A stretch of 64,000 nt of DNA. Source: Terrilactibacillus laevilacticus. Its GTDB lineage: Bacteria > Bacillota > Bacilli > Bacillales > Sporolactobacillaceae. Position 1 is the first letter of the stretch. Each line of letters opens with the position of its first letter. Below are positions 53,323 through 62,048 of the stretch, piece after piece. The notes beneath the pieces are model-generated. The model was not told where the DNA came from. It saw nothing but the letters and a program-made list of their open reading frames with translations, and searched no databases. The stretch covers positions 80,586-144,585 of the forward strand of contig NZ_VDCY01000007.1 of assembly GCF_006517395.1 (NCBI RefSeq), in the 5' to 3' direction. A program made the translations under genes and the position numbers.

Positions 53323-53898
53323 TCATTTATTCAAATGATGTCCCATCAGCTTATCTTTATCTTCGTATGCACACTTTTTTTCGATCGCTATCGTTAGTTG
53401 TTTCATCTGGTCTTGAATTCTATCCATTAAAGTCGAGTCTTGAATAGCTGGCGTTTTAATTTTATCAATTTGCGTGTCGAGTATATATACCCCTTGCAGG
53501 AGTTCAGCTTTTAACGTTGCAAGTAACGGTTTAAGGGCAAATTCAATAGCCAATAAATGTTTGCTGCTGCCACCTACCATAATCGGTAAAACGGGTGTAT
53601 CCTTTAATACATCTTCTGGCAGTAAATCGATCAGTGCCTTAAATATTCCCGTGTAAGACGCCTTATATACGGGAGACCCAATGATAACACCGTCTGCTGC
53701 ACGCAAAGCATTGCCAATCGCTACCACTTCTGGATCGTTGAAACGTGTATAGAAAAGAGCTTCTGGCGACACATCTCTAACGGAAAAAAATTGAACAGTA
53801 TAACCTTGATCCATCGCGATCTCTCTAAATTGATCCAAGGCGCGATCGGATCTCGAACGTTCCGCTGGACTCCCCGATAAAATAACAATTTGACGCAT
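53323..53898 (-). CDS. NADPH-dependent FMN reductase (SsuE-type)
   Basis: 191 residues, flavodoxin-like. N-terminal IVILSGSPAERSRSDRALDQF binds FMN phosphate; GSPVYKASYTGIFKALIDLLP is the SsuE-type loop. Supplies reduced FMN to a monooxygenase, but no alkanesulfonate genes are nearby. His/Lys-rich tail. An AGGGG site precedes the ATG. Confidence 0.85.
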   Translation of the reverse strand: MRQIVILSGSPAERSRSDRALDQFREIAMDQGYTVQFFSVRDVSPEALFYTRFNDPEVVAIGNALRAADGVIIGSPVYKASYTGIFKALIDLLPEDVLKDTPVLPIMVGGSSKHLLAIEFALKPLLATLKAELLQGVYILDTQIDKIKTPAIQDSTLMDRIQDQMKQLTIAIEKKCAYEDKDKLMGHHLNK

Positions 53899-54355
53899 AC
53901 TAACCCTTCCCCTCTATTTAGATCATATCATTTTCGAAACCTTCTTAAATGATAATGGACAATGTCATAGTTAAGTTCTTTAAAGTTTAGTTTAATTCTT
54001 ACTTTTCCAAGCTGTCAACTTGAATTTGAATGGAAACTTCTATTCTAATGTGACTTTACCCTATTGTAACCGATTATCATCTAGGAGACAAAAGTCACAG
54101 TATACGATCATATAAACTTTATTTGATGATAAGGAGGCCGGCGATAATTCTTTATCTATTTAATGCAACCCTGCGTTAAAAATGACTAAATAACGTTATA
54201 TACATAGAGTATTACTTTTTCTAAAATTATGTGATGCACCTCCATTTTAATCAAATACTATAAAGACTCGAATCTTTTTTATATTATCGTTTCATGTTAT
54301 AGTTTTTTTAGCCAACATATATCTGACAACAAAGGTCATAAAGGATGAGTTAAAT
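53899..54355. other. Spacer before proC (457 bp)
   Basis: AT-rich; no T-box, riboswitch or small gene was recognised. It presumably holds the divergent promoters of the FMN reductase and proC. Confidence 0.5.
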
Positions 54356-55159
54356 ATGGGAAAAACAATAGGTTTTATTGGTTCGGGAAACATGGGCAGC
54401 GCCATAATTAGAGGACTAATACAAGCCGGCGTCGTTAATAAAGAGGATATTATTGTAAGCAGTGGAAAAAGTGGCCGCAAGGAAAAATTGCAACAAGAGA
54501 TAGGATTTCAACTTAAAGAAAACAACGTGATTGTAGCCCAAGAATCGGATATCTTATTTCTTGCTGTAAAACCGCATATTATTCCCACTGTTTTAACAGA
54601 ACTTAAACAAACCATGACAAACGAGACCCTCATCGTTACAGTTGCGGTGGGTTTAACAATACAATCATATAAAGATGCTCTTGGGCAGGAGGCCAAGGTG
54701 ATTCGTGCACTTCCAAACACACCATCTGCTGTTGGTGAAGGTATGACATCCATTTCATTTGAATCTCCTGTCACAGAAGAAGACTGGCATGCCGTCAATA
54801 AACTATTTTCTGCTATAGGAAAAACGGAAGTTATCGATGAGAAGTTGATGAATGCCGCAGCGGCAATTGCAGGTAGCAGCCCTGCATTCGTTGACATGTT
54901 TATTGAATCTCTTGCAGATGGAGGCGTCTTAAATGGTCTTCCTCGCGCATCGGCCTACAAACTTGCCGCTCAAGCTGTACTAGGTTCCGCAAAACTTGTA
55001 TTAGAATCTGGGGAACATCCTGGATTATTAAAAGACCAAGTCTGCTCTCCAAGTGGTACAACCATCGAAGCCGTTCGTACACTAGAAAAACATGGATTTA
55101 GACACGCCGTCATTGATGCAGTTGATGCATGCGTGAAAAAGGCCAATCATGTAGGCTAA
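54356..55159 (+). CDS. proC: Pyrroline-5-carboxylate reductase
   Basis: Last step of proline synthesis (NADPH). 267 residues: GFIGSGNMGSAII Rossmann motif, FLAVKPH, RALPNTPSAVGEG, and the C-terminal signature SPAFVDMFIESLADGGVLNGLPRASAYKLAAQ and SPSGTTIEAV. An AAAGGATG site precedes the ATG. Bacilli often hold several ProC paralogues; which one this is cannot be told. Confidence 0.93.
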   Translation: MGKTIGFIGSGNMGSAIIRGLIQAGVVNKEDIIVSSGKSGRKEKLQQEIGFQLKENNVIVAQESDILFLAVKPHIIPTVLTELKQTMTNETLIVTVAVGLTIQSYKDALGQEAKVIRALPNTPSAVGEGMTSISFESPVTEEDWHAVNKLFSAIGKTEVIDEKLMNAAAAIAGSSPAFVDMFIESLADGGVLNGLPRASAYKLAAQAVLGSAKLVLESGEHPGLLKDQVCSPSGTTIEAVRTLEKHGFRHAVIDAVDACVKKANHVG

Positions 55160-55168
55160 AAAAAGACC

Positions 55169-55201
55169 AGCCCAGTCGTTATTACATATGACGTCTGGGC
55201 T
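55169..55201. terminator. Terminator after proC
   Basis: AGCCCAG/CTGGGCT stem with an inner CGT/ACG pair; serves the convergent proC and thiolase genes. Confidence 0.8.
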
Positions 55202-55235
55202 ATTTTTATAAAAAATGTCAACCAAGTTCAAAGCA

Positions 55236-56351
55236 TTAGATCAATAAGTTGCAATTTTCGTTAACCACTTCAAACAAAATAGCGATGCCAACACCTCCGC
55301 CGCTTCCTATTGCCGCTACGACATAGTTCAGATCCTCTCTCCTTTGAGCTTCGTAAAACAAACGCGTCACCAAAATGGCACCTGAAGCCCCATAAGGATG
55401 CCCCATTGTAAGCGCCCCACCTCTTATATTTAGTTTCTCTATTGGAATTTCAAGTTCACGGGAACAAGCGACGATTTTTACCGCAAACGCCTCATTCATT
55501 TCAAACAAATCAATATCAGAAATCGCCAAATCATTTCTTTTTAATAAGGTTTTTATTGCAGGAACCGGCGCTATAGCAGGGTAAAAAGGATGTACACCTG
55601 ATACGCACGAGTCAACAAAACGTAGAACAGGTGTGAACCCTAGTTCGATTGCCATTTGTTCTTCCATGATGGTCGTCACACAAGCTCCATCGTTAATTCC
55701 ACAGCTATTGGCTGCCGTGATGGTTCCATTTTCTTTAAATACAGGTTTAGCCCGTCGAATGAGCCGGTCCATAGGTCTTTTTTTGATAAAACATTCATCT
55801 ACCAGGAGCTCGGGTCTCTTTAAAATTTCACAGTCAAAATAGCGTTGTTCAAATGATTCTTGACTTCTTTGATAACTAAGCAAAGCATACTCATCTTGAG
55901 CCTTTCGAGTTATGTTATAATGCTCAGCGACATATTCAGCCGCCACACCCATATCAGGGTCACCCATTTCGAGAGGTGAGAACTGTGCACGCTCTTTAAA
56001 GGGTGATAAGCTTGTACTTTCTGTGCCACCTGCTAAATAACACTGACCCGCCCCACCTTGAATAAAATAGCTGGCGGTCCTAATTGCCTCTAATCCTGCA
56101 CTGCATTGACGATCAATCGTCATACCAGGGATTGAATCAGGTAATCTAGCCGTTAGAGCTGCTAATCTTGCCAGATTCCCTCCAGGTCCAACAATATTAC
56201 CTAGCACAACATCATCTATTCTATTTTCTAAATCCTGACTACATATTTTTAGAAGAGGGGCAACTAAATCTTGTGGCTTTACCTTTTTCAAAGCACCATC
56301 TTTTCTCCCAATGGGAGACCGTTTTGCGTGTACAATTACCGCTTTATTCAC
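55236..56351 (-). CDS. yhfS: Thiolase-like protein, YhfS type
   Basis: 371 residues, slightly shorter than classical thiolases. The acyl-accepting Cys is in IDRQCSAGLEAI near residue 82, and the His in TMGHPYGASGAI. The second catalytic Cys of C-x-G-G-G-x-G is replaced: the segment reads AAIGSGGGVGIAI. Condensation or thiolysis activity is therefore doubtful. It is divergent from an acyl-CoA ligase gene, the yhfS/yhfT pairing known in B. subtilis. Confidence 0.82.
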   Translation of the reverse strand: MNKAVIVHAKRSPIGRKDGALKKVKPQDLVAPLLKICSQDLENRIDDVVLGNIVGPGGNLARLAALTARLPDSIPGMTIDRQCSAGLEAIRTASYFIQGGAGQCYLAGGTESTSLSPFKERAQFSPLEMGDPDMGVAAEYVAEHYNITRKAQDEYALLSYQRSQESFEQRYFDCEILKRPELLVDECFIKKRPMDRLIRRAKPVFKENGTITAANSCGINDGACVTTIMEEQMAIELGFTPVLRFVDSCVSGVHPFYPAIAPVPAIKTLLKRNDLAISDIDLFEMNEAFAVKIVACSRELEIPIEKLNIRGGALTMGHPYGASGAILVTRLFYEAQRREDLNYVVAAIGSGGGVGIAILFEVVNENCNLLI

Positions 56352-56377
56352 GCTATCACCTCTTTAAATCTCTTAAT

Positions 56378-56387
56378 CAAACGTTTG
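56378..56387. promoter_or_regulatory. Palindrome in the yhfS/yhfT spacer
   Basis: CAAACGTTTG inside a symmetrical A/T-rich context, between the divergent thiolase and ligase genes. A possible operator of a TetR- or LacI-type regulator; the regulator is not in the window. Confidence 0.35.
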
Positions 56388-56520
56388 TTTAACTATTTTT
56401 CTACAAAAAAACTTAAAAAGAGACTTACTGGTAAACTTAATCATATAACTAGTTTACATTTTTTAAAAGCTGTTTTACACTTTTAGTAGTATTTCATTAT
56501 GTTTAGAACAGGCGGTTATT

Positions 56521-57918
56521 ATGAGAATTGAGCAACGCATTTTTGACCAATGTAAAAAAACACCTCACCACTGGGCACTGTCAAACGATCAAACCCGGAT
56601 GTCCTTTTCCACATTAGAAACTAACATTCGTCATCGTGTAAAGCAGTTGCTTAACGCAGGCGCCAAACCTGGCGATATCTTTGCGATCTGTCTTCCTAAC
56701 GATATAACCTATGTGATTGATGTTTTAGCTGTTCTCGAATGCAAAGGAATTATCATGCCGCTTCACCATGAATTATCAGATTCCGAAATGGAACGAACAT
56801 TTTCTATCCAAATACCTCATTGGTTTATTTCAAATAAAGGGATTAAAAAGATGCCAGTTAAAGATCATGATTTACCAACTTTGGAATATACTCAATCAGA
56901 TCCCTTGTTATTTGGTTTTACATCAGGATCAACGGGTTACCCAAAAGGTTTTATTAAAAGTCATGATTCATGGTCTTCGGTTTTTGATGAATGGTCGGAA
57001 AATTTTCATCTTCATGCAGGTGATCGGATTTTGATCCCTTTACATCTTTCATATTCTGCGCAGTTATTTGCCGCGCTCCAAGCATTATGTGTTGGTATAG
57101 AAGTACATATGGTAAACAGTTTTTCACCAGAATCATTTTTCAATAGTAAATCGACCTGTGTTACCATCACACCTGCTCTCATTCAGCCTTTAATAAAGTA
57201 TCATCATGTGCATCCACTTGAAACAAATAAGATGCCGCGTGCCGTTATTTCTGTCGGCAATACCTTATCACCAACATTAAGAAAATCATTTGAACAAGCT
57301 TTTCCGAGTAGCCAGTTATACGAATACTATGGTTCTTCTGAAATGGGGTGTGTAAGTATATTAACTCCTGAACAAGCGAAAAAAGTACCAGATACAGTTG
57401 GATTCCCTATTGAAAGTGTCGATGTAACGATACGTAATGATATCGGTGAAATATTGCCGTCTGGTGAAATTGGCAAAGTTTTCGTTAAAACCTCTCAAGC
57501 GTTTAGTGGCTTTGTCAACAATTCGGTTGAAACAGATCGTTCCTTTTATGAAGGGTATGTGACATCCCATGACCTTGGATTGATGAATGAGGACGGAAGT
57601 TTGAAAATTATCGGCCGTGATCGTGACATTATTAAAAGTGGTGGCAGCATGATTTTTACTGAGGAAATTGAATGGCTTCTGATGTCTATTCGAGGCGTTG
57701 AAGAAGCAGCAGTATTTGGACAACTGGATGAAAGTCGAAGTGAAATCGTCGTTGCTGCGGTTGTTTTGAACGATATTTCCTTACGTGAAACAAAAAAGGC
57801 ACTAAATTCTAAGCTCGCATCCTATAAAAAACCAAGAAAATGGATTGTACTTAAAGAACTACCAAAGCTACGAAGCGGAAAAGTGGATAAACTTAGTCTT
57901 AAAAAAAAGATTAATTGA
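56521..57918 (+). CDS. yhfT: Acyl-CoA synthetase (AMP-binding), YhfT type
   Basis: 465 residues. The P-loop FGFTSGSTGYPKGF near residue 133, LYEYYGSSEMG (A5 motif), SHDLGLMNEDGSLKIIGRDRDIIKSGG (A7-A8) and the catalytic Lys in LRSGKVDKLSL. Activates a carboxylic acid to its CoA ester. The protein is shorter at the N-terminus than fatty-acid ligases, as is YhfT. The start is weakly supported (no clear ribosome site). Divergent from yhfS, suggesting a shared acyl-CoA pathway. Confidence 0.82.
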   Translation: MRIEQRIFDQCKKTPHHWALSNDQTRMSFSTLETNIRHRVKQLLNAGAKPGDIFAICLPNDITYVIDVLAVLECKGIIMPLHHELSDSEMERTFSIQIPHWFISNKGIKKMPVKDHDLPTLEYTQSDPLLFGFTSGSTGYPKGFIKSHDSWSSVFDEWSENFHLHAGDRILIPLHLSYSAQLFAALQALCVGIEVHMVNSFSPESFFNSKSTCVTITPALIQPLIKYHHVHPLETNKMPRAVISVGNTLSPTLRKSFEQAFPSSQLYEYYGSSEMGCVSILTPEQAKKVPDTVGFPIESVDVTIRNDIGEILPSGEIGKVFVKTSQAFSGFVNNSVETDRSFYEGYVTSHDLGLMNEDGSLKIIGRDRDIIKSGGSMIFTEEIEWLLMSIRGVEEAAVFGQLDESRSEIVVAAVVLNDISLRETKKALNSKLASYKKPRKWIVLKELPKLRSGKVDKLSLKKKIN

Positions 57919-57987
57919 AATGAAGTGTATGACTAATTGGTCACCAGACCCTTTCGACTCAGTGGAATTAAGGCGATTTGATTTTAA

Positions 57988-58905
57988 ATTGAGCCACTTC
58001 TAAATTAATTGAGGTACTTCAACACTGAATTGAGCCACTTCTAAATTAATTGAGGTACTTCAACACTGAATTGAGCCACTTCTGGATTTATTGAGGTTCT
58101 TCGACACTGAATTGAGCTACTTCTGAATTAATTGAGGTACTTCAACACTGAATTGAGCCACTTCTGAATTAATTGAGGTACTTCAACACTGAATTGAGCC
58201 ACTTCTGAATTAATTGAGGTACTTCAACACTGAATTGAGCCACTTCTAAATTAATTGAGGTACTTCAACACTGAATTGAGCCACTTCTGGATTTATTGAG
58301 GTACTTCGACACTGAATTGAGCCACTTCTAAATTAATTGAGGTACTTCAACACTGAATTGAGCCACTTCTGGATTAATTGAGGTACTTCAACACTGAATT
58401 GAGCCACTTCTGGATTAATTGAGGTACTTCAACACTGAATTGAGCCACTTCTGGATTTATTGGTACTTCGACACTGAATTGAGCTACTTCTGAATTAATT
58501 GAGGTTCTTCGACACTGAATTGAGCCACTTCTGGATTAATTGAGGTACTTCAACACTGAATTGAGCCACTTCTGGATTAATTGAGGTACTTCAACACTGA
58601 ATTGAGCCACTTCTGGATTTATTGGTACTTCGACACTGAATTGAGCTACTTCTGAATTAATTGAGGTTCTTCGACACTGAATTGAGCCACTTCTGGATTA
58701 ATTGAGGTACTTCAACACTGAATTGAGCCACTTCTGGATTAATTGAGGTACTTCAACACTGAATTGAGCCACTTCTGGATTTATTGAGGTACTTCGACAC
58801 TGAATTGAGCCACTTCTGAATTAATTGAGGTAATTCGACACTGAATTGAGCCACTTCTGAATTAATTGAGGTACTTCAACATTGAATTGAGTGACTTCTG
58901 TAAGG
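57988..58905. repeat. 41-bp tandem repeat array, about 22 units
   Basis: Core AATTGAGCCACTTCT recurs every 41 bp from 57988 to 58886, with two 39-bp units that lost two bases near 58460 and 58620. A block of four units is itself duplicated in tandem (roughly 58450-58610 and 58610-58770). Same family and strand sense as 17420-17664. No reading frame crosses it, and there are no unique spacers. Confidence 0.95.
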
Positions 58906-58938
58906 TTATCTTTTTTCTAAGGCCTATATGTAAGAAAA

Positions 58939-58965
58939 TCAGGTCCTCGCATTAGTGGGACCTGA
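58939..58965. terminator. Terminator after the GNAT gene
   Basis: TCAGGTCC/GGACCTGA stem, between the repeat array and the GNAT stop. Confidence 0.75.
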
Positions 58966-58972
58966 ATATAAT

Positions 58973-59377
58973 TTAAAATAATTCTGAAATCACCATAGGA
59001 GCCGATCCTTCTTTAATTTCAAATCCAAGTTTCTTATAAAATGGAATAGATTCCGGATAAGATACAAGTATTTTCGTTGGGAAATCGCGATACACTTCAA
59101 GCATCATATTTATTAATTTTTTTCCGATCCCTTGATGCTGATAGCTTGGGTGAATCAAGACATAATGAAAATAGACATTTAAGATACCATCTGACAGAGC
59201 ATTAACAAGTCCTATGAGTTTATCACCATCCCAAGCTGTCACAACACGATGCGATTGTTGAATGGCTTTCTCAAGCTTTTCCGGATAATTTCCCGATTTC
59301 CATTCTAAGGATTTAAATAACTGCGTTAACTGATGTTTTGTCGCTTTAGAAACATCAAAACTATAATCAATCCCCAT
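58973..59377 (-). CDS. GNAT-family N-acetyltransferase
   Basis: 134 residues from the ATG at 59377, which has AAGGTGGG upstream; the open frame extends 22 codons further without a start signal. Acetyl-CoA motif A in VLIHPSYQHQGIGKKLINMML (Q-x-x-G-I-G), motif B in IPFYKKLGFEI. Substrate unknown. Monocistronic. Confidence 0.85.
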   Translation of the reverse strand: MGIDYSFDVSKATKHQLTQLFKSLEWKSGNYPEKLEKAIQQSHRVVTAWDGDKLIGLVNALSDGILNVYFHYVLIHPSYQHQGIGKKLINMMLEVYRDFPTKILVSYPESIPFYKKLGFEIKEGSAPMVISELF

Positions 59378-59592
59378 ATAGACCCACCTTTTTATCAGGC
59401 ATTGTTTACTATATCTTATGGTGAATTTATTAATAGGCGACAACTATTCATTTGCAATTGTGAAAATTGTTAGATATCCCGTTAATTTAATCGATACTTC
59501 AGTCAGAATTAGAACCTTGCTAAGTCGATATACACTTTATCTGCCCGCTTTTCCGAAGATATAAGTTTTTAAAACACAGATTTTCATAATCA

Positions 59593-60345
59593 TTAACTCA
59601 GGGTAAGTTGATTCAACCACTGAATGAGATCTTCAATCATCTCGTCCGATATCGTATGATTTATATCTGAGTATTCATTGAAAAAAACATTGGTTTTCCT
59701 TAATTGTTCGGTTAAATATGTATAGTAGTTTTTCTGTCCTTCTATGGAAACTTGTGTATCTTGCGTGCCATGAAGCATGAGAATGGGAGCTTTCAACCGT
59801 CCTTTTTTTATAGGATCGTAGTTTTCAAGTAGTTGCTTCTCTTTATCAGTCATCTCTGGTTGATCGTCCATCACTCTAAATAACTGCTCTGATAAGACGA
59901 ACGAGCCCGAACCATTTATGTTAACTAATCCAGCAAATTGATCATGTGCAGCAATGGTCCCATTGACAATAAATCCTCCCATGGAAATTCCCATAAGGAC
60001 TAAGTTTTCAGTTGGTATATTTAATAACTTATAAAACGCACTCGCTTCATCGATACTCACCATAACGGTTTTCCAAAAATATGCATATTTAATCTCTTTA
60101 CTAAGATAGTTTCCTAGAGGCTGTCTATCATCATGATAAATAATTTCTGGTACAATGACCGAATACCCGTGTTTAGTCAAACGGGTAGCAAGTTCTTTCT
60201 GCGATTCTACAGTTGATCCCCAACCGTGAAACAAAACAATGGAAATATCTTTTTTAACATCCTTTGGTTCATAAAAATCGTATGAAAAACCGTTTGTTTC
60301 TTTTCTGAGCAACTTCAACCTCTCCAATCTTTCCTTTACATACAT
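59593..60345 (-). CDS. Alpha/beta hydrolase, YitV-like esterase
   Basis: 250 residues. Oxyanion LFHGWGSTVESQKELATRL, nucleophile elbow LMGISMGGFIV near residue 125, acid in LHGTQDTQVSIEG and His in DINHTIS near 235. Prolyl-oligopeptidase/dienelactone-hydrolase type; substrate unknown. Its start overlaps the stop of the upstream XRE-cupin regulator gene by one base, so the two are translated together. Confidence 0.8.
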   Translation of the reverse strand: MYVKERLERLKLLRKETNGFSYDFYEPKDVKKDISIVLFHGWGSTVESQKELATRLTKHGYSVIVPEIIYHDDRQPLGNYLSKEIKYAYFWKTVMVSIDEASAFYKLLNIPTENLVLMGISMGGFIVNGTIAAHDQFAGLVNINGSGSFVLSEQLFRVMDDQPEMTDKEKQLLENYDPIKKGRLKAPILMLHGTQDTQVSIEGQKNYYTYLTEQLRKTNVFFNEYSDINHTISDEMIEDLIQWLNQLTLS

Positions 60346-60896
60346 TAAGAATAATATAAAATCACGAAATAGTTCAGCTCTCGCTTTGAATGGTTTTTAT
60401 AAATATGTTCAGTATCCGCTTTAAAATGTAAGGATTCTCCTTTATTCAATTGGTGTTCATCGCCTTGGATTTCAAGGATGAGTTCACCCTCACTAACCAG
60501 AACATACTCCTCTACACCTTCAGAATGTTTATCGGAATGGTGTTCATATCCAGGTTTCAAACAGATCGTGTAGATTTCAAATTTTTTATCTGGTTGAAAT
60601 GGAAAAAGGGAATAAACAAGATAATGGCCCTCATCATCGAAGATAGGCTCTAAGTCTATTGGACTAACTGTTGTGATAATTGGTTTATCCTCTTGCATGA
60701 GTTCTGAAAATGACACTTTTAAACCACTTGCTATTTTCCATAGAGTCGAGACTGTCGGATTTGAACGACCCTTTTCGATTTGGCCTAACATGGCTTTGCT
60801 GACTCCGGTCAAATCAGAGACTTTATCTAGACTTAATCCTCTTGCTTTTCGCATACTGGCTAAATTATGGCCAATCACTTCCTGTAATTTATCCAT
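60345..60896 (-). CDS. XRE-family regulator with C-terminal cupin
   Basis: 183 residues. HTH: GHNLASMRKARGLSLDKVSDLTGVSKAMLGQIEKGRSNPTVSTLWKIA. A cupin domain follows with metal-type His residues in YEHHSDKHSEGVEEYVLVSEGELIL and HFKADTEHIY. It is divergent from azlCD, a common arrangement in bacteria, and co-transcribed with a hydrolase. Likely a local regulator of azlCD in response to an amino acid or analogue. Confidence 0.88.
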   Translation of the reverse strand: MDKLQEVIGHNLASMRKARGLSLDKVSDLTGVSKAMLGQIEKGRSNPTVSTLWKIASGLKVSFSELMQEDKPIITTVSPIDLEPIFDDEGHYLVYSLFPFQPDKKFEIYTICLKPGYEHHSDKHSEGVEEYVLVSEGELILEIQGDEHQLNKGESLHFKADTEHIYKNHSKRELNYFVILYYS

Positions 60897-60981
60897 ATAT
60901 AGCTCCTCTTTAATTTTATATTGATCATTATAACATACATATGTATAATATATTAAACAAAGAGAACGAACAGGAGTGTAT

Positions 60982-61707
60982 GTGTGTATGCAGCAAGCAG
61001 AAACATTAAAACAAATTGCACAACCCTCTTTTTCTGATGGAATAAAAGATTGTATACCAACCTTACTTGGCTACTTAAGTATTGGTTTTGCCATGGGAAT
61101 TGTTGCGGTAACTTCCCATTTAAGCATTTTGGAGATTGGATTACTAGCTGCCCTCGTTTATGCAGGGGCTTCTCAATTTATTATTTGCGCCATGGTTGCT
61201 GTACATAGTCCTATCTCTGCCATTATTTTAACGACCTTTATCGTTAATTTGCGTCACCTCTTGCTAAGTGCAACTATTGCTCCTCACTTTAAAAATAGTT
61301 CACTTTTCAAAAACATCGGAATGGGTCTTCTTTTAACTGACGAATCCTTTGGCGTTACCGTTAATAAATTAGCAAAAAGAGAACCTATTACAGAGCAATG
61401 GCTAAATGGATTAAATTTAACTGCTTATATAAGTTGGGTAATATCTTGTCTATGTGGCGGGGTATTCGGACAATGGGTGAAAAATCCAGAGATCTTCGGT
61501 TTAGACTTCTCATTAACAGCCATGTTTGTTGCTCTATTAATTCTTCAGCTTCATAGTATGAATCCGTCAAAATTAAACCACTATATTTTATTAATTATCT
61601 ATATGATCATCATGATGTATGGTTTATCTTTTTTCGTTTCATTAGACTTAGCCGTCATTATTGCAACAGTCATTGTCAGTACGATTGGAGTGATAACAGA
61701 TCGATGA
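60982..61707 (+). CDS. azlC: Branched-chain amino acid exporter, large subunit
   Basis: AzlC family, about 241 residues, five to seven helices: LLGYLSIGFAMGIVAVTS, LVYAGASQFIICAM, TTFIVNLRHLLLSATIAPHF are signatures. With AzlD it exports branched-chain amino acids or analogues such as azaleucine. AGGAG stands 5 bp before the GTG at 60982; ATG at 60988 is the alternative. It overlaps azlD by four bases. Confidence 0.88.
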   Translation: MCMQQAETLKQIAQPSFSDGIKDCIPTLLGYLSIGFAMGIVAVTSHLSILEIGLLAALVYAGASQFIICAMVAVHSPISAIILTTFIVNLRHLLLSATIAPHFKNSSLFKNIGMGLLLTDESFGVTVNKLAKREPITEQWLNGLNLTAYISWVISCLCGGVFGQWVKNPEIFGLDFSLTAMFVALLILQLHSMNPSKLNHYILLIIYMIIMMYGLSFFVSLDLAVIIATVIVSTIGVITDR

Positions 61708-62033
61708 GCCTACAACCATCTATTTTATGGATTATTCTTGGCGGAATGCTCGTCACCAGTATACCAAGAATATTACCTTTTATGATCATTCGGAAACTCA
61801 ACTTACCTGAACCAGTTCTTAAATGGTTGGGTTACGTTCCTATATGTATCTTAACGGCCTTAATCGTTGAAAGTACACTTAAGGTCCCATCTCATGGGAT
61901 CACTTCGATCAATTTAACCGTTATTTTGGCTATTATTCCAACGTGTATGATTGCAATATGGAGAAAAAGTCTCTTATTAACGGTTATTGTCGGTATTATA
62001 ACAATGGCGATCATCCGATTTCTACTTGGATAA
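61704..62033 (+). CDS. azlD: Branched-chain amino acid exporter, small subunit
   Basis: 109 residues, four helices (LWIILGGMLVTSIPRILPFM; LKWLGYVPICILTALIVES; LTVILAIIPTCMIAIW; LLTVIVGIITMAIIRFLLG). AzlD family, translationally coupled to azlC. It is convergent with the glucosidase gene, only 15 bp apart, with no separate terminator seen. Confidence 0.88.
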   Translation: MSLQPSILWIILGGMLVTSIPRILPFMIIRKLNLPEPVLKWLGYVPICILTALIVESTLKVPSHGITSINLTVILAIIPTCMIAIWRKSLLLTVIVGIITMAIIRFLLG

Positions 62034-62048
62034 TCGCCATTGTTTGTT

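Noticed and set aside
53899..54355. T-box leader before proC
   Set aside because: No T-box motif, specifier stem or terminator could be found.
57988..58905. CRISPR array
   Set aside because: The repeats are contiguous with no unique spacers and no cas genes are present.
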